Source: Adhaeribacter_A terreus (GTDB taxonomy: Bacteria; Bacteroidota; Bacteroidia; Cytophagales; Hymenobacteraceae). Taken from it: a DNA stretch of 64,000 nt. A program made the translations under genes and the position numbers. The notes under the pieces are model-generated. The model saw nothing but the letters and a program-made list of their open reading frames with translations. It was not told the origin of the DNA and searched no databases. The stretch is from assembly GCF_042657365.1 (NCBI RefSeq), contig NZ_JBHSKT010000003.1, forward strand, positions 372,001 to 436,000. Reading direction: 5' to 3'. This document shows positions 42,489-51,248 of this stretch, one piece after another (position 1 is the first letter of the stretch; each line of letters opens with the position of its first letter).

Positions 42489-43796
42489 ATGAAAAGCCTG
42501 CTTCAATTTACTTTTCTTTCAGTTTTTATTCTGTTCGTGCTATTGCCCGCAAGGCCGGTTTTGGCCCAGATACCTTCGAACCCTGCTGAATCCGACAGCA
42601 CCGGCAATCCGGAAGAACACGTGCCGGGCATTGGTTTCCGGGTGGTAACGAAGAAAGATGGAACGCTCAATTTCGCCACTTACCTTTCCAGCCGCTATCT
42701 GAATCAACAGGGTATGGAAAGTTCTTTTACCGATTCCTTCGGCCGGAATTTCAGGCTTCAAAAACGCAACGATCTGCAGTTTCAGAAAGTCATGCTCTAT
42801 TTTAAAGGCTGGCTTTTCAACCCAGATTTCCGCTACCTGCTATACACCTGGACCTCGAACGCGAATATGGGGCAGGTAGCGCAGGTAGTTGTTGCCGGAA
42901 ATATACAGTATAAAGTTAAAAATTATCTCGACCTGGGAATTGGTGTCGGCGGCTTACCAACGAACCGCACTATGTTCGGCCAGTGGCCCCATTGGTACCG
43001 GCACGATGCCCGACCGATGGCCGATGAATTCTTCCGCGGATCATTTACCACCGGAATATGGGCGCAAGGCAGAATTCATAAAAATATTTTCTACAAAACC
43101 ATGCTGGGCAACAACCTGAGTCAGCTGGGAATAGATGGCGGCCAGCTCGACGATGGTTTCGATACCTGGAGCTCTGCTTTGCTCTGGAAAGGCGTAAATT
43201 ATGGTCCGGTAGCATCTTACGGCGATCTTGAGCACCATGAAAACCTGTCAGGGATGCTGAGCGTTGCTTACACCCGGAGCGACGAAACGCGCCAATCGCA
43301 GCCCGGAACCGAAGCCCCGGAAAATACCCAGATCAGACTTTCAGACGGTACCGGGATCTTCAGTTTTAATGCCTTCAACGATAGTTCGCAGGTGCTGGAA
43401 GCCCGCTACCAGATGGCATCCGTAAGCGCCGGCCTGAAATACAAAGGTTTTTCCCTGGATGGCGATTTTTTCTACCGCAGGATCTCCGATTTTAAAGCGT
43501 TGGGAGCGCTTTCGGTTTCTGAACTTACAGACCAGGGTTATTCCGTGCAGGCTGGCGCCATGCTCATACCTAAAACGCTCCAGCTCTATGGCATTGGTTC
43601 TTACATAAACGGCGAATACGGTAACCCTTGGGAAATAAACGGCGGCCTGAACTGGTACTTGCTAAAAAACCGGGTGCTGCGGGTCAATTCGGAAGTAATT
43701 ATCTCGAAAAATTCCCCGGTTGGTTACCTGAGTTTCCCGACGGTAGTTGGCGCTAATGGCACTGTTTTCATGGTTAATCTGGAGCTGTTTTATTAA
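42489..43796 (+). CDS. outer-membrane porin-like protein, paralogue 2
   Basis: A 435-residue predicted outer-membrane barrel with a signal peptide (FLSVFILFVLLPARPVLAQ) and a closing aromatic strand (TVFMVNLELFY). It shares block order with 39709-41112, including GNNLSQLGIDGG, ASYGDLEHHENLSGMLSVAYTR-like segments and ENTQIRLSDGTGIF. The gene begins 48 bp after the amidohydrolase, so it is likely its dedicated uptake channel. No named porin family could be assigned confidently. Confidence 0.78.
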   Translation: MKSLLQFTFLSVFILFVLLPARPVLAQIPSNPAESDSTGNPEEHVPGIGFRVVTKKDGTLNFATYLSSRYLNQQGMESSFTDSFGRNFRLQKRNDLQFQKVMLYFKGWLFNPDFRYLLYTWTSNANMGQVAQVVVAGNIQYKVKNYLDLGIGVGGLPTNRTMFGQWPHWYRHDARPMADEFFRGSFTTGIWAQGRIHKNIFYKTMLGNNLSQLGIDGGQLDDGFDTWSSALLWKGVNYGPVASYGDLEHHENLSGMLSVAYTRSDETRQSQPGTEAPENTQIRLSDGTGIFSFNAFNDSSQVLEARYQMASVSAGLKYKGFSLDGDFFYRRISDFKALGALSVSELTDQGYSVQAGAMLIPKTLQLYGIGSYINGEYGNPWEINGGLNWYLLKNRVLRVNSEVIISKNSPVGYLSFPTVVGANGTVFMVNLELFY

Positions 43797-43852
43797 ATAT
43801 TCTGAAAACAGCAGGCTTTTATACATCCAATACGTATTTCAGAAGAAAGCAG

Positions 43853-43879
43853 AAACGGTAGGGAAAATTGCTAAAAAGT
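43853..43879 (+). repeat. dispersed ~30-bp element
   Basis: Reads A3CGGTAGGG, A4TTGC, TA5GTG, upstream of the first DUF4239-like gene. Confidence 0.65.
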
Positions 43880-43923
43880 GCTTTGCTGGTCACGAAACAA
43901 TTTAAGGAATTAATCACAGGAAC

Positions 43924-44718
43924 ATGGATGTAGCGAAACTGATAACCTCATTACCGTCCTGGGTTTTATTCGGGCTAATTGTAGCGTTTTGCATATTATG
44001 CGCCGAAGCCGGGGCCTGGCTGGGGCAATATAGAGTAAATAAGGGAATTAAAGAGCCAGAAGCGCCGGTAGGAACAGCGGTGGGTGCAATGTTGGGTTTA
44101 CTGGCCTTCATGTTAGCCTTCACGTTTTCTTTTACCGCCGACCGTTTTGGTAGTCGCAAAGAACTAGCCATCCGGCACGCAAACGCCATCAGTACGTGCT
44201 ACGTGCGCGCCAGCATGATACCCGAAAAACAGAAAATGGTTATCCGGGAAAACCTGAAAAAATATATAGCAATTTCATTCTCCATCACCAATGCTCCACC
44301 CGAAAAAGTTGCCGGTTTAGTAGCCCAATTAGAAAAATTACAACTGGTTATCTGGCGGCAAACGGCAAGCCTTAAAAATGAAGATATGGATTCGGAGCTC
44401 CGGACTTACTTTTGCGCTTCTGTAAATGACCTGATGGAAGTAGCCCGGGAACGCAAAACAGTATCGCTGGTCTTTAATATCCCGAGCATGCTATGGACTT
44501 CGCTTTTATTCCTTACCGCCGTAAGCATGTTCGCCATTGGCTATCAGACCGGTAATTATGGCAAGCGCCGCATCCTGGATTTGCCTTTGTTGGCCACTGG
44601 TTTTGCCCTGGTAGTTGTACTGATTGCCGACATGGATTCTTCCAGAACAAACGGGCTTAGAGTCAGTTTACAGCCGCTGAAAGATGTACAGAAAATGATG
44701 CAGGAAGATATTCCCTGA
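43924..44718 (+). CDS. DUF4239-like (bestrophin-like) membrane protein, copy 1
   Basis: A 264-residue membrane protein with two N-terminal TM segments (WVLFGLIVAFCILCAEAGAW and VGAMLGLLAFMLAFTFSFT), a ~100-residue helical soluble region, and two C-terminal TM segments (LLFLTAVSMFAIGYQTG, LLATGFALVVVLIADMD). The layout and the LLAFMLAFTFS...DRF(G/S)xRK motif fit DUF4239, sometimes annotated as bestrophin-like. A paralogue with the same length and end (LQKMM...NIP) lies at 48111. Ion-channel activity is only a guess. Confidence 0.72.
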   Translation: MDVAKLITSLPSWVLFGLIVAFCILCAEAGAWLGQYRVNKGIKEPEAPVGTAVGAMLGLLAFMLAFTFSFTADRFGSRKELAIRHANAISTCYVRASMIPEKQKMVIRENLKKYIAISFSITNAPPEKVAGLVAQLEKLQLVIWRQTASLKNEDMDSELRTYFCASVNDLMEVARERKTVSLVFNIPSMLWTSLLFLTAVSMFAIGYQTGNYGKRRILDLPLLATGFALVVVLIADMDSSRTNGLRVSLQPLKDVQKMMQEDIP

Positions 44719-44756
44719 AACATATTATGTCACCTGCATTTCATTATTGGTAACTC

Positions 44757-44788
44757 AAAAAAACGCTATCATTTTCAGCCTGAAAAGT
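44757..44788 (+). repeat. dispersed ~30-bp element
   Basis: Reads A7CGCTATCA, T4CAGCCTG, A4GT, among the closest to consensus, with the inner palindrome TTTTCAGCCTGAAAA. Confidence 0.8.
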
Positions 44789-44903
44789 AAAAGCCTGAAA
44801 AATTTACAGGCTATTCCATTCGGCTGTTTTTAAACGAAATAATTCTCGAAAACTGCATTTATTTTTTCAGAAAAAGTAGATTTTAAGAGCGAAAGTTGAT
44901 GTA

Positions 44904-44932
44904 ACTTTTTACATTAAAAATGATAGCGTTTT
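44904..44932 (-). repeat. dispersed ~30-bp element
   Basis: On the plus strand it reads ACT5ACATT, A5TGATAGCG, T4, facing the copy 116 bp to its left. Confidence 0.7.
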
Positions 44933-45407
44933 AAGTGGTTTGAGGCTTACCGTGTTTAATGCACCAAAACCCTAAATGGCAGGAAGCAGAATCAATCATT
45001 TGCAGTACCACCCGGAATACAAACCATTCGTTCAGAAATTACTGCTGTAAAAGTTTTAGTGGCAGATGCTTTACTTTCAATTGCAGGATTCATTTTCATA
45101 ATAACAGCCGAAAAATAAGTGCTTGAAACATCGCTTATCAACTACCAGCCAAGCCATAATTTTTTGTACAATCCATACACATACAACCCTTTAAGGCAAC
45201 CTTATATCGGTAATTTTAACGATTTAAACCCAATCAACATATTGTATTTCAATTACTAGCAAATTATATAGCTAACCGTATGTAACTAGCGGTAAACAGT
45301 AATGATTACTTAGTCCGGCAAGCGTTCATAACCTTAGAAAAGCCGTTTTATAGATTTAAGCTAATGGCATAATTGGTTGATCATTTCACGCTTTTTAATT
45401 TTTAATT

Positions 45408-45605
45408 ATGAACAATTCTAAACCAACCAAACCCGCTGCGATCCAGTGGCTGATATTTTCACTTGTGTTCATAGGAATTGTAGGTACGAGTTGGAAAATG
45501 CTTTCGGCCCCAAAACCCAAAGTCGAAACCACCAAGCTTTTTCCGCAGAAACCGAAAGTAGATAAGCAGGACGATAAAATTCTGAAACAAATGAGTGACT
45601 TTTAA
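45408..45605 (+). pseudogene. truncated DUF2092-protein relative or small membrane-anchored protein
   Basis: A 65-residue frame with one hydrophobic helix (IQWLIFSLVFIGIVGTSW). It ends KVDKQDDKILKQMSDF and then a stop. The full DUF2092 protein at 28214 has KVDKQADKLLKEMSDYLTAM at the start of its conserved domain. The small ORF therefore looks like the N-terminal anchor and linker of a DUF2092 paralogue whose domain has been lost. No remnant of the rest is visible downstream. It could still be expressed as a small membrane peptide. Confidence 0.6.
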
Positions 45606-45636
45606 GATGCTTGTCAGCTATTATTAAAAGCTTAGT

Positions 45637-45664
45637 AAAACCGTATCTTTTTAGCCCGAAAAGT
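45637..45664 (+). repeat. dispersed ~30-bp element
   Basis: Reads A4CCGTATC, T5AGCCCG, A4GTA, 32 bp after the truncated DUF2092-like frame. Confidence 0.6.
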
Positions 45665-45779
45665 ATGAAAGAACTGCCATCAAAATGCTTTCAGGTTTTG
45701 AAATTTTACCAGGAAAATCACACTTCAGCTAACTCAATTCTATATAAAACAAAAACTTCCAAAATACCACGCGCTAACT

Positions 45780-45810
45780 AAAAACGCTATGCAAATCACC
45801 TGAAAAAGTA
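45780..45810 (+). repeat. dispersed ~30-bp element
   Basis: Reads A5CGCTATGC, A3TCACCTG, A5GTA, 28 bp upstream of the BASS transporter start. Confidence 0.68.
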
Positions 45811-45837
45811 GGGCCGCAAACCTAACCCAGGCAAAAT

Positions 45838-46692
45838 ATGAACGCTGTAGAAATCATTACGCTCATCCTGAAAATAAGCATATTCCTGACTGCTTTGGGT
45901 TATGGCTTAAAAACAACCGCGGAAGATGCTTTTTACCTTTTCCGGAATCCGGGTCTTTTGCTGCGTTCCATCCTGGCCATGAACATTATTATGCCTGTGG
46001 TGGCAATTCTCATGGCTTTGCTGTTCAATTTACCTCCGCTGGTTAAAGTTGCTTTGCTTGCCATTTCCGTTTCACCGCTGGCTCCGCTATTTCCCAAGAA
46101 AACCTCAAAAGCCGGTGGAAGACAAGGTTATGCTTTAGGCTTGATGCTTGTTGCCTCCATGTTCTGTATTTTACTCATTCCAGTTACGCTGGAAATTTTG
46201 GCTCGCATCTTCAAAGTACCAGTCGAAGTTAACTCAAAAGCATTGATCATAACGGCACTGGTTTCGGTAATTATCCCGCTTATTTCTGGAATAGCTGCTC
46301 AACACTTCGCTCCTGCTTTCGCCGATAAAATTTCTAATCCTGTTTCCAGAATTGCGCTCATCCTGCTGATTGTTTCGGCCTTGCCCGTCCTGGTCAAAAT
46401 GTTTCCTGCAATTGTGCATTTGGCTGGCAACGGAACAGCGTTGGCGATTGCCGGTTTTGTGATCCTTGGAGTTTGTGTCGGTCATTTTCTTGGCAACACT
46501 GCCGAAAAAGACGATCGTTCAGTTCTGGCCTTGGCTACTGCTTCGCGACATCCGGCAATTGCCATTTCGGTAGCCAGCGCCAATATGCCAGACCACCATT
46601 TAGTACCTGCCGCCATTTTATTGTACCTGCTTATCAACGCCATTGTTACCCTGCCTTACCTGAAGTGGCTGCAAAAAAACAAACCTGAATAG
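45838..46692 (+). CDS. bile acid:Na+ symporter (BASS/SBF-like) family protein
   Basis: A 284-residue polytopic membrane protein with about nine or ten hydrophobic segments. It opens ITLILKISIFLTALGYGLKT. The paired signature segments VKVALLAISVSPLAPLFPKK and LALATASRHPAIAISVAS match the two discontinuous helices of BASS-type Na+ symporters. Substrates in bacteria include organic acids and pantoate, but nothing here identifies the cargo. It lies 38 bp before the aquaporin gene on the same strand, suggesting cotranscription. Confidence 0.8.
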   Translation: MNAVEIITLILKISIFLTALGYGLKTTAEDAFYLFRNPGLLLRSILAMNIIMPVVAILMALLFNLPPLVKVALLAISVSPLAPLFPKKTSKAGGRQGYALGLMLVASMFCILLIPVTLEILARIFKVPVEVNSKALIITALVSVIIPLISGIAAQHFAPAFADKISNPVSRIALILLIVSALPVLVKMFPAIVHLAGNGTALAIAGFVILGVCVGHFLGNTAEKDDRSVLALATASRHPAIAISVASANMPDHHLVPAAILLYLLINAIVTLPYLKWLQKNKPE

Positions 46693-46730
46693 TTAAATAT
46701 CAAATTCCTACAAAGTTTCAACTAAAAACT

Positions 46731-47432
46731 ATGAACATGAAGAAATACCTCGCTGAATTTATAGGCACTTTTTGGTTAGTATTGGGTGGCTGCGGCAGTG
46801 CCGTATTGGCAGCAGGCTTTCCCGATGTTGGTATTGGATTGGTTGGGGTTTCCTTTGCTTTCGGTTTAACGGTAGTTACCATGGCTTACGCAATTGGTCA
46901 CCTTACCGGCGCGCACCTGAACCCGGCAGTTACGCTCGGACTTTGGGCCGGCAACCGTATTAAAAGCAATATAATTTTCCCTTATATCATTTCTCAAATA
47001 CTCGGTGCTATTGCAGCGGCTGGGGTACTCTATGTAATTGTAACCGGCAACGGCTCCGCCATCGGCGATTTTGCAGCAAACGGCTACGGCGAACATTCAC
47101 CTGGAAAATACAGCTTGGTAGCCGCAATTGTTACCGAATTTGTAATGACGTTTATGTTCCTCCTCATTATTCTGGGCGCTACCGACAACAGGTCTCCGAT
47201 TGGTTTTGCCGGACTTGCCATCGGCCTGGCCCTTACCTTAATACATCTCATCAGTATCCCGGTAACCAATACTTCAGTAAACCCTGCCAGAAGCATCAGT
47301 CAGGCAATTTTTGTAGGCGGCTGGGCTTTAGAACAACTCTGGGTATTTATAGTTGTTCCGATTATGGCCGCAGTAATAGCCGGAGCAGTTTACAAATTCC
47401 TGGCTACCGATGATACAGTTAAAGTCAGCTGA
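46731..47432 (+). CDS. aqpZ: aquaporin Z
   Basis: A 233-residue six-TM water channel. The first NPA box is in GAHLNPAVTLG (~64) and the second in TNTSVNPARSIS (~185). The aromatic/Arg selectivity filter is the AqpZ type, since the Arg directly follows the second NPA and the C-terminal region reads GGWALEQLWVFIVVP. It starts MNMKKYLAEFIGTFWLVLGGCGS, typical of AqpZ. It follows the BASS-like gene by 38 bp and may help osmotic balance. Confidence 0.95.
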   Translation: MNMKKYLAEFIGTFWLVLGGCGSAVLAAGFPDVGIGLVGVSFAFGLTVVTMAYAIGHLTGAHLNPAVTLGLWAGNRIKSNIIFPYIISQILGAIAAAGVLYVIVTGNGSAIGDFAANGYGEHSPGKYSLVAAIVTEFVMTFMFLLIILGATDNRSPIGFAGLAIGLALTLIHLISIPVTNTSVNPARSISQAIFVGGWALEQLWVFIVVPIMAAVIAGAVYKFLATDDTVKVS

Positions 47433-47438
47433 TTTTGT

Positions 47439-47467
47439 AAAACGCTATTGATTTTGTTTCCAAAAGT
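47439..47467 (+). repeat. dispersed ~30-bp element
   Basis: Reads A4CGCTATTG, AT4GT3CC, A4GTT, 7 bp after the aqpZ stop. Confidence 0.6.
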
Positions 47468-47479
47468 TACATTCCACGA

Positions 47480-47763
47480 GCTGAACGCATTGCCGTTTTC
47501 TACAATAATGCTACGCTTTGGAAAGAAGCGTTGATACTTTTACACATCCAATTTTCTTTCTACCCCATTAAATGCTTGGCCTCCAACTATCCTGAATGGA
47601 AAACGCAGTATCCTTATAAAGCCGTTCTGGAAAATAACCTCTAAATGGCCGAAGAAAAGTATCTGCAAATGGGGGAACTAAAGGCAGGTTTAATTGAAGT
47701 CAAAACAAGAACTGGATCATCGTCAGCATGAAAAACGACTGGAATAAGATCTTCCCGGATTGA
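47480..47763 (+). pseudogene. decayed coding fragment, family unknown
   Basis: One frame reads AERIAVFYNNATLWKEAL and NYPEWKTQYPYKAVLENNL, meets a TAA at 47642, and resumes in frame with MAEEKYLQMGELKAGLIEV. A +1 shift then gives KNWIIVSMKNDWNKIFPD and a TGA at 47761. The amino-acid mix looks protein-like, but a nonsense codon and a frameshift break it and no start is evident. I cannot name the family. Confidence 0.4.
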
Positions 47764-47764
47764 T

Positions 47765-47795
47765 AAAAAACGGTAAAGTTTCAGGCTAAAAAACT
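47765..47795 (+). repeat. dispersed ~30-bp element
   Basis: Reads A6CGGTAAAG, T3CAGGCT, A6CTC, directly after the decayed fragment. Confidence 0.72.
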
Positions 47796-48074
47796 CAAAT
47801 TTAATATTTTAACTCAAGATCGGAGCAACGTCTTAAAGTGAGTACCAATGATCGACTGTTTCAGTAATACCAATTTATTTGTAGCCTTTCACAATCAGAT
47901 TAAATCGTTCGCAAGCCTAAAGATTACGTATAAATTCTGAAGAAATGATAATTAAGCGTGCACTGGTTGATTAACTTAGTTACTCAAACGAAGTCGGTGC
48001 AACAGCTTTAATTTCAGGTTCAACGTTCAACTGTTCTCTTCATGTTTTTAAAATCAGAACACACGGAACACCCG

Positions 48075-48103
48075 AAAACGCTAGGTTTTTCGAGCTAAAA
48101 AGT
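48075..48103 (+). repeat. dispersed ~30-bp element
   Basis: Reads A4CGCTAGG, T5CGAGCT, A5GTC, ending 8 bp before the second DUF4239-like start. Confidence 0.75.
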
Positions 48104-48110
48104 CAAAGTT

Positions 48111-48899
48111 ATGGATATAGCCAGCTTTTTTACATCCATGCCATCGTGGGCTTTATTTAGTCTCTTCGTTATTATTGGGGTGTTTATGACCGAAGTTGGT
48201 TCTTTTTTTGGCCGCCGAAAATTTAATACCGACAAACAAGTACCGGCAGTTTCTATTGGAACGGCCGTAACAGCCGTACTCGGACTTTTGGCTTTCATGC
48301 TCGGCTTTACTTTTTCCATTACCGCTTCCCGCTTTTCCGACCGGAAAGGGTTGGCAATATCGCAGGCTAATGCTATCGGAACCAGTTATCTGCGCGCCGG
48401 CCTCATTCCTGAAAAACAAAAAACGGAGGTCCGAAAACTTTTAAAAGAATATACCGACCTGTTACTCCAGGTGCAGAGCTCCAATCAGGTAGAAACCAAA
48501 CTGAACCGGCTCGAAGAAATTCATTGGTTGCTCTGGGAACAAACCGTCTCGCTGGAAAATGAGAAGATGGTGCCTGCCATCCAATCGCTCTTTATTTCCT
48601 CTGTAAACGAAATAATTAACGTGTCCGACGAGCGCAAAACTGTATCGCTGGTATTCCGGATCCCGAACGTTCTTTGGTCTTCCCTGCTTTTGCTTACGGG
48701 CATGAGCATGTTTGCATTTGGTTACCAATCTGGCATTAATGGCTCCCGCAGAATTTCCGGCTTCCCGCTGCTGCCAGTGGCCTATGCATTGGTTATCGTG
48801 CTTATTGCCGATATGGACGCCACCAGTTTAAGCCGTTTCCAGGTGAGCCAGGAACCCCTGAAAAATTTACAGAAAATGATGCACAAAAATATTCCTTAG
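48111..48899 (+). CDS. DUF4239-like (bestrophin-like) membrane protein, copy 2
   Basis: A 262-residue paralogue of 43924-44718 with the same four-TM layout. Shared features are FFTSMPSWALFSLFVIIG / LITSLPSWVLFGLIVAFC starts, LLAFMLGFTFSITASRFSDRK, IPEKQK, DERKTVSLVFRIPNVLWSSL, and the ending LQKMMHKNIP. The middle helical region is more diverged. Both copies are preceded by a dispersed element. The role is unknown; duplication around the BASS/aquaporin pair hints at a shared function in ion or osmotic homeostasis. Confidence 0.72.
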   Translation: MDIASFFTSMPSWALFSLFVIIGVFMTEVGSFFGRRKFNTDKQVPAVSIGTAVTAVLGLLAFMLGFTFSITASRFSDRKGLAISQANAIGTSYLRAGLIPEKQKTEVRKLLKEYTDLLLQVQSSNQVETKLNRLEEIHWLLWEQTVSLENEKMVPAIQSLFISSVNEIINVSDERKTVSLVFRIPNVLWSSLLLLTGMSMFAFGYQSGINGSRRISGFPLLPVAYALVIVLIADMDATSLSRFQVSQEPLKNLQKMMHKNIP

Positions 48900-48948
48900 C
48901 ACAAATTTGTAACGAAACTAAGAAGTTTGTTTCGATAAAGAAAAATGG

Positions 48949-49392
48949 TCAGTTTCTTTCAAATGTAAGCCAATGCATCGCTTCATCTTTACTTACAAAA
49001 TCGTGTAACTGAAACGGCAAAAAAAGATTCTCCCGCATCGTATAAACAACTTCTTCTCTTAACGGGTCAGAAGTAATTATTCTGGCTACTTTCTGTAAAT
49101 TCGTTTGTCCAATTACGGAAACAAAATGATTTATAACTTCTCTGTAATCGGCATCGGGCATCGTTGTACTTATCTTGCTTGCATCGAGCAATAAATACTT
49201 GTTTTTGTAATTCGATAATGTTTCAACCACTATCTGAATAGCTTCTTTTATTTCTAAAGCAGCATAAGGCTCAAAGCTCGCCAGATCTACCGATAAGATA
49301 TCCGTATCGGCCATGTACGCTATCGTAATAAGACTATTCTGATAAACGATCATTTTAAAACTGGTTGAAACTTCAACAGGCAAGCCATACAT
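48949..49392 (-). CDS. STAS/SpoIIAA-like small protein
   Basis: A 147-residue soluble protein with a plausible STAS-like alpha/beta order: strand ITIAYMADTDILSVDL, helix, strand KYLLLDASKI, helix REVINHFV, strand KVARIITSD, and a terminal region AMHWLTFERN. The last phrase is frequent in SpoIIAA-like proteins of Bacteroidota. No kinase, phosphatase or sigma-factor partner is adjacent. It might be a sensory or anti-anti-sigma-type protein, but the assignment rests on weak similarity. Confidence 0.55.
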   Translation of the reverse strand: MYGLPVEVSTSFKMIVYQNSLITIAYMADTDILSVDLASFEPYAALEIKEAIQIVVETLSNYKNKYLLLDASKISTTMPDADYREVINHFVSVIGQTNLQKVARIITSDPLREEVVYTMRENLFLPFQLHDFVSKDEAMHWLTFERN

Positions 49393-49497
49393 TTTAGAAC
49401 TAAATACTTCGCCCTTTTTTTATTACGAAGTACAGCTTAAAAGTATAATCAAAGCCGCTACAAAGCGCCAGGAAAATCTTATAAATTCTGGAAAAGC

Positions 49498-49528
49498 AAA
49501 AAACGGTATGCTTTTAAACGAAAAAACT
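49498..49528 (+). repeat. dispersed ~30-bp element
   Basis: Reads A6CGGTATGC, T4AAACG, A6CT, overlapping the left arm of the following hairpin. Confidence 0.68.
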
Positions 49529-49556
49529 GCTTCCGGGAAACCAAAAGCAGTTTTAT
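49523..49556 (-). terminator. intrinsic terminator for the flavoprotein-Rieske gene
   Basis: Ten-base arms AAAACTGCTT (49523-49532) and AAGCAGTTTT (49545-49554) with a GC-containing core. It has A-rich and T-rich flanks, so it may act in both directions. Confidence 0.75.
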
Positions 49557-49604
49557 ATCAATTTACAAGTTCAGTTTATGGAGGCTAATTGCCTTCCACA
49601 AATC

Positions 49605-51155
49605 CTACTTTTCTGCCGGGCCAAGATCACTTAAAGCTGGTCCGCTCATCAACTTGCCTAACGCATCGAACCGTGACCCATGGCACGGACAATCCCAGGA
49701 TTTTTCTACATTGTTCCAGTGTACAATACAACCAAGGTGCGAACAAACCGCAGATCTTTCGTGCTGCACGCCATCTTTATCGCAGTAAACCGCCACTTTG
49801 CTCATTCCCTTCCGGATCACACATCCGGTTTCCGGCAATAAACTTTCGGCTGTGGGAGCATCGCCGGGCGTAACCCAATCAGTATATTGCTGCGCTACGT
49901 TCAGGTTTTCCTTCATAAATTCGCCAGCAGTAGTAACGTTCAGCGAAATGCGCGCCGGATCATACAAGGTTTCCCACGGATTTTCACGTTTCATGATCAG
50001 GTCGGTTATCAGTATGCCGGCAATGGTAGCGTGCGTCATGCCATGGCCCGAATCGCCGGTTGCAATAAACACATTCTCCGAATCGCCGGGATTCCGGCCA
50101 ATAAAAGCCAGATAATCTACCGGTTCCATTACCTGCCCGGACCACCGATACGCTTCAGACTTGATCATATTGAAATGCTGACGCGCCCACTCATCCAGGC
50201 AATTAAAACGTTCCTCCGGATTTTCGTCCTGCCCGGTCTTATGATCTTCGCCCCCTACTATTAAAAGATCCTGCTCAATTTTACCTTCTGTAGCTTTGCC
50301 CCGCATGGTCCGGATGTAATGGTACGGATCAGAATTATCCCAGAACAAACCTTCCGGAACCGAATCATGCGGAATATGGTAGGCCAGCACGTAGGTGCGG
50401 TAAGGAGCTTGTTTGGTGTGCATCGTTACCCAATCGTTTACCGGCGTGTTGGTACAAACCACTAAATTATTGGCCGTAACCGTATGTTTGTTAAGTGTTT
50501 GTACGCGCGTAATTAAGCCGCTTTCAAAAGAATGCACTTGCGAATCGGTGTTAATATGGCCGCCGTTATCCAGAATTATCTGCGCCAGCCCCGCCAAGTA
50601 TTTCATCGGGTGGAATTGACCCTGATCAGGGAAACAAAGTACCGGCCCTTCAGATAGCGTTTGAATAGGATTGTGCTGCAGTTTTATAACTTCAGTATAG
50701 CCTATTTTATGCGTCGCTTCCAGCTCTTTATCCAGCTCATCTTCCCTATCTGAAGGCAGCAAAAATAAATAACCGTTCGTGCGCTGAAAATCACAGTCTA
50801 TGTTTTCCTTCTTTACAATTTCTTCGATCTTATCGATTGCTGCAGCGTGACTTTCGGCGGCAAGCTTTGCTCCTTTTTCCCCGTGCACCTGTATAATTTT
50901 ATCGTAGCGATCATCTAAAGCGTCGGAAAGATGCGCCGTGGTACGGCCGGTTTCACCACCTCCAATTGGCCCTTTGTCTAAAACTACCACGCTCTTTCCT
51001 TCTTTCTGAAGCAAATAAGCCGTAGTTAAGCCAGCCAGGCCGGCGCCTACAATGCACACATCACAGGCAATATCGTTTTCCAGAGATTTGGTAGCGGGCA
51101 TTTTCACTTCGGGCATCCAGCACGAAACGGTATTGCCGGTATCGGATTTTAGCAT
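49605..51155 (-). CDS. FAD-dependent oxidoreductase with C-terminal Rieske domain
   Basis: A 516-residue fusion. Residues ~28-380 form a DAO-type flavoprotein with the dinucleotide fold DVCIVGAGLAGLTTAYLL, GGGETGRTTAH and a C-terminal GDSGHGMTHATIAG. Residues ~425-516 are a Rieske [2Fe-2S] domain with ligands in CSHLGC and CPCHGSRFD. Such fusions are common in Bacteroidota and Firmicutes and are annotated as glycine/D-amino acid oxidase-like, but their substrate is not established. No signal peptide is evident. A terminator lies 50 bp downstream. Confidence 0.9.
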   Translation of the reverse strand: MLKSDTGNTVSCWMPEVKMPATKSLENDIACDVCIVGAGLAGLTTAYLLQKEGKSVVVLDKGPIGGGETGRTTAHLSDALDDRYDKIIQVHGEKGAKLAAESHAAAIDKIEEIVKKENIDCDFQRTNGYLFLLPSDREDELDKELEATHKIGYTEVIKLQHNPIQTLSEGPVLCFPDQGQFHPMKYLAGLAQIILDNGGHINTDSQVHSFESGLITRVQTLNKHTVTANNLVVCTNTPVNDWVTMHTKQAPYRTYVLAYHIPHDSVPEGLFWDNSDPYHYIRTMRGKATEGKIEQDLLIVGGEDHKTGQDENPEERFNCLDEWARQHFNMIKSEAYRWSGQVMEPVDYLAFIGRNPGDSENVFIATGDSGHGMTHATIAGILITDLIMKRENPWETLYDPARISLNVTTAGEFMKENLNVAQQYTDWVTPGDAPTAESLLPETGCVIRKGMSKVAVYCDKDGVQHERSAVCSHLGCIVHWNNVEKSWDCPCHGSRFDALGKLMSGPALSDLGPAEK

Positions 51156-51248
51156 AGTTTTACGTTTGTTTGAGATTGGCTTCCGGAAAATACTCCGGCA
51201 GAATTTTCAGACTTTTAACGACCACTGGCATCTTTGGTTACCTGCCGC

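Larger units (their letters stand above)
44719..45407 (+). other. 689-bp gene-free region
   Basis: It holds two dispersed-element copies in opposite orientation (44757-44788 and 44904-44932) and then ~470 bp of AT-rich sequence with no convincing frame. The only ATG frame (from ~44958, ~56 codons) is compositionally odd and was not called. Confidence 0.6.
47433..48110 (+). other. 678-bp spacer with element copies and a decayed frame
   Basis: It contains three dispersed-element copies (47439, 47765, 48075) and a broken frame described separately at 47480-47763. The part 47796-48070 shows nothing recognisable. Confidence 0.6.

Noticed and set aside
44958..45126. Small ATG frame in the 689-bp spacer
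   Set aside because: It is rich in Cys, Asn and Ser in a pattern typical of random AT-rich DNA, with no ribosome-binding region and no similarity recognised.
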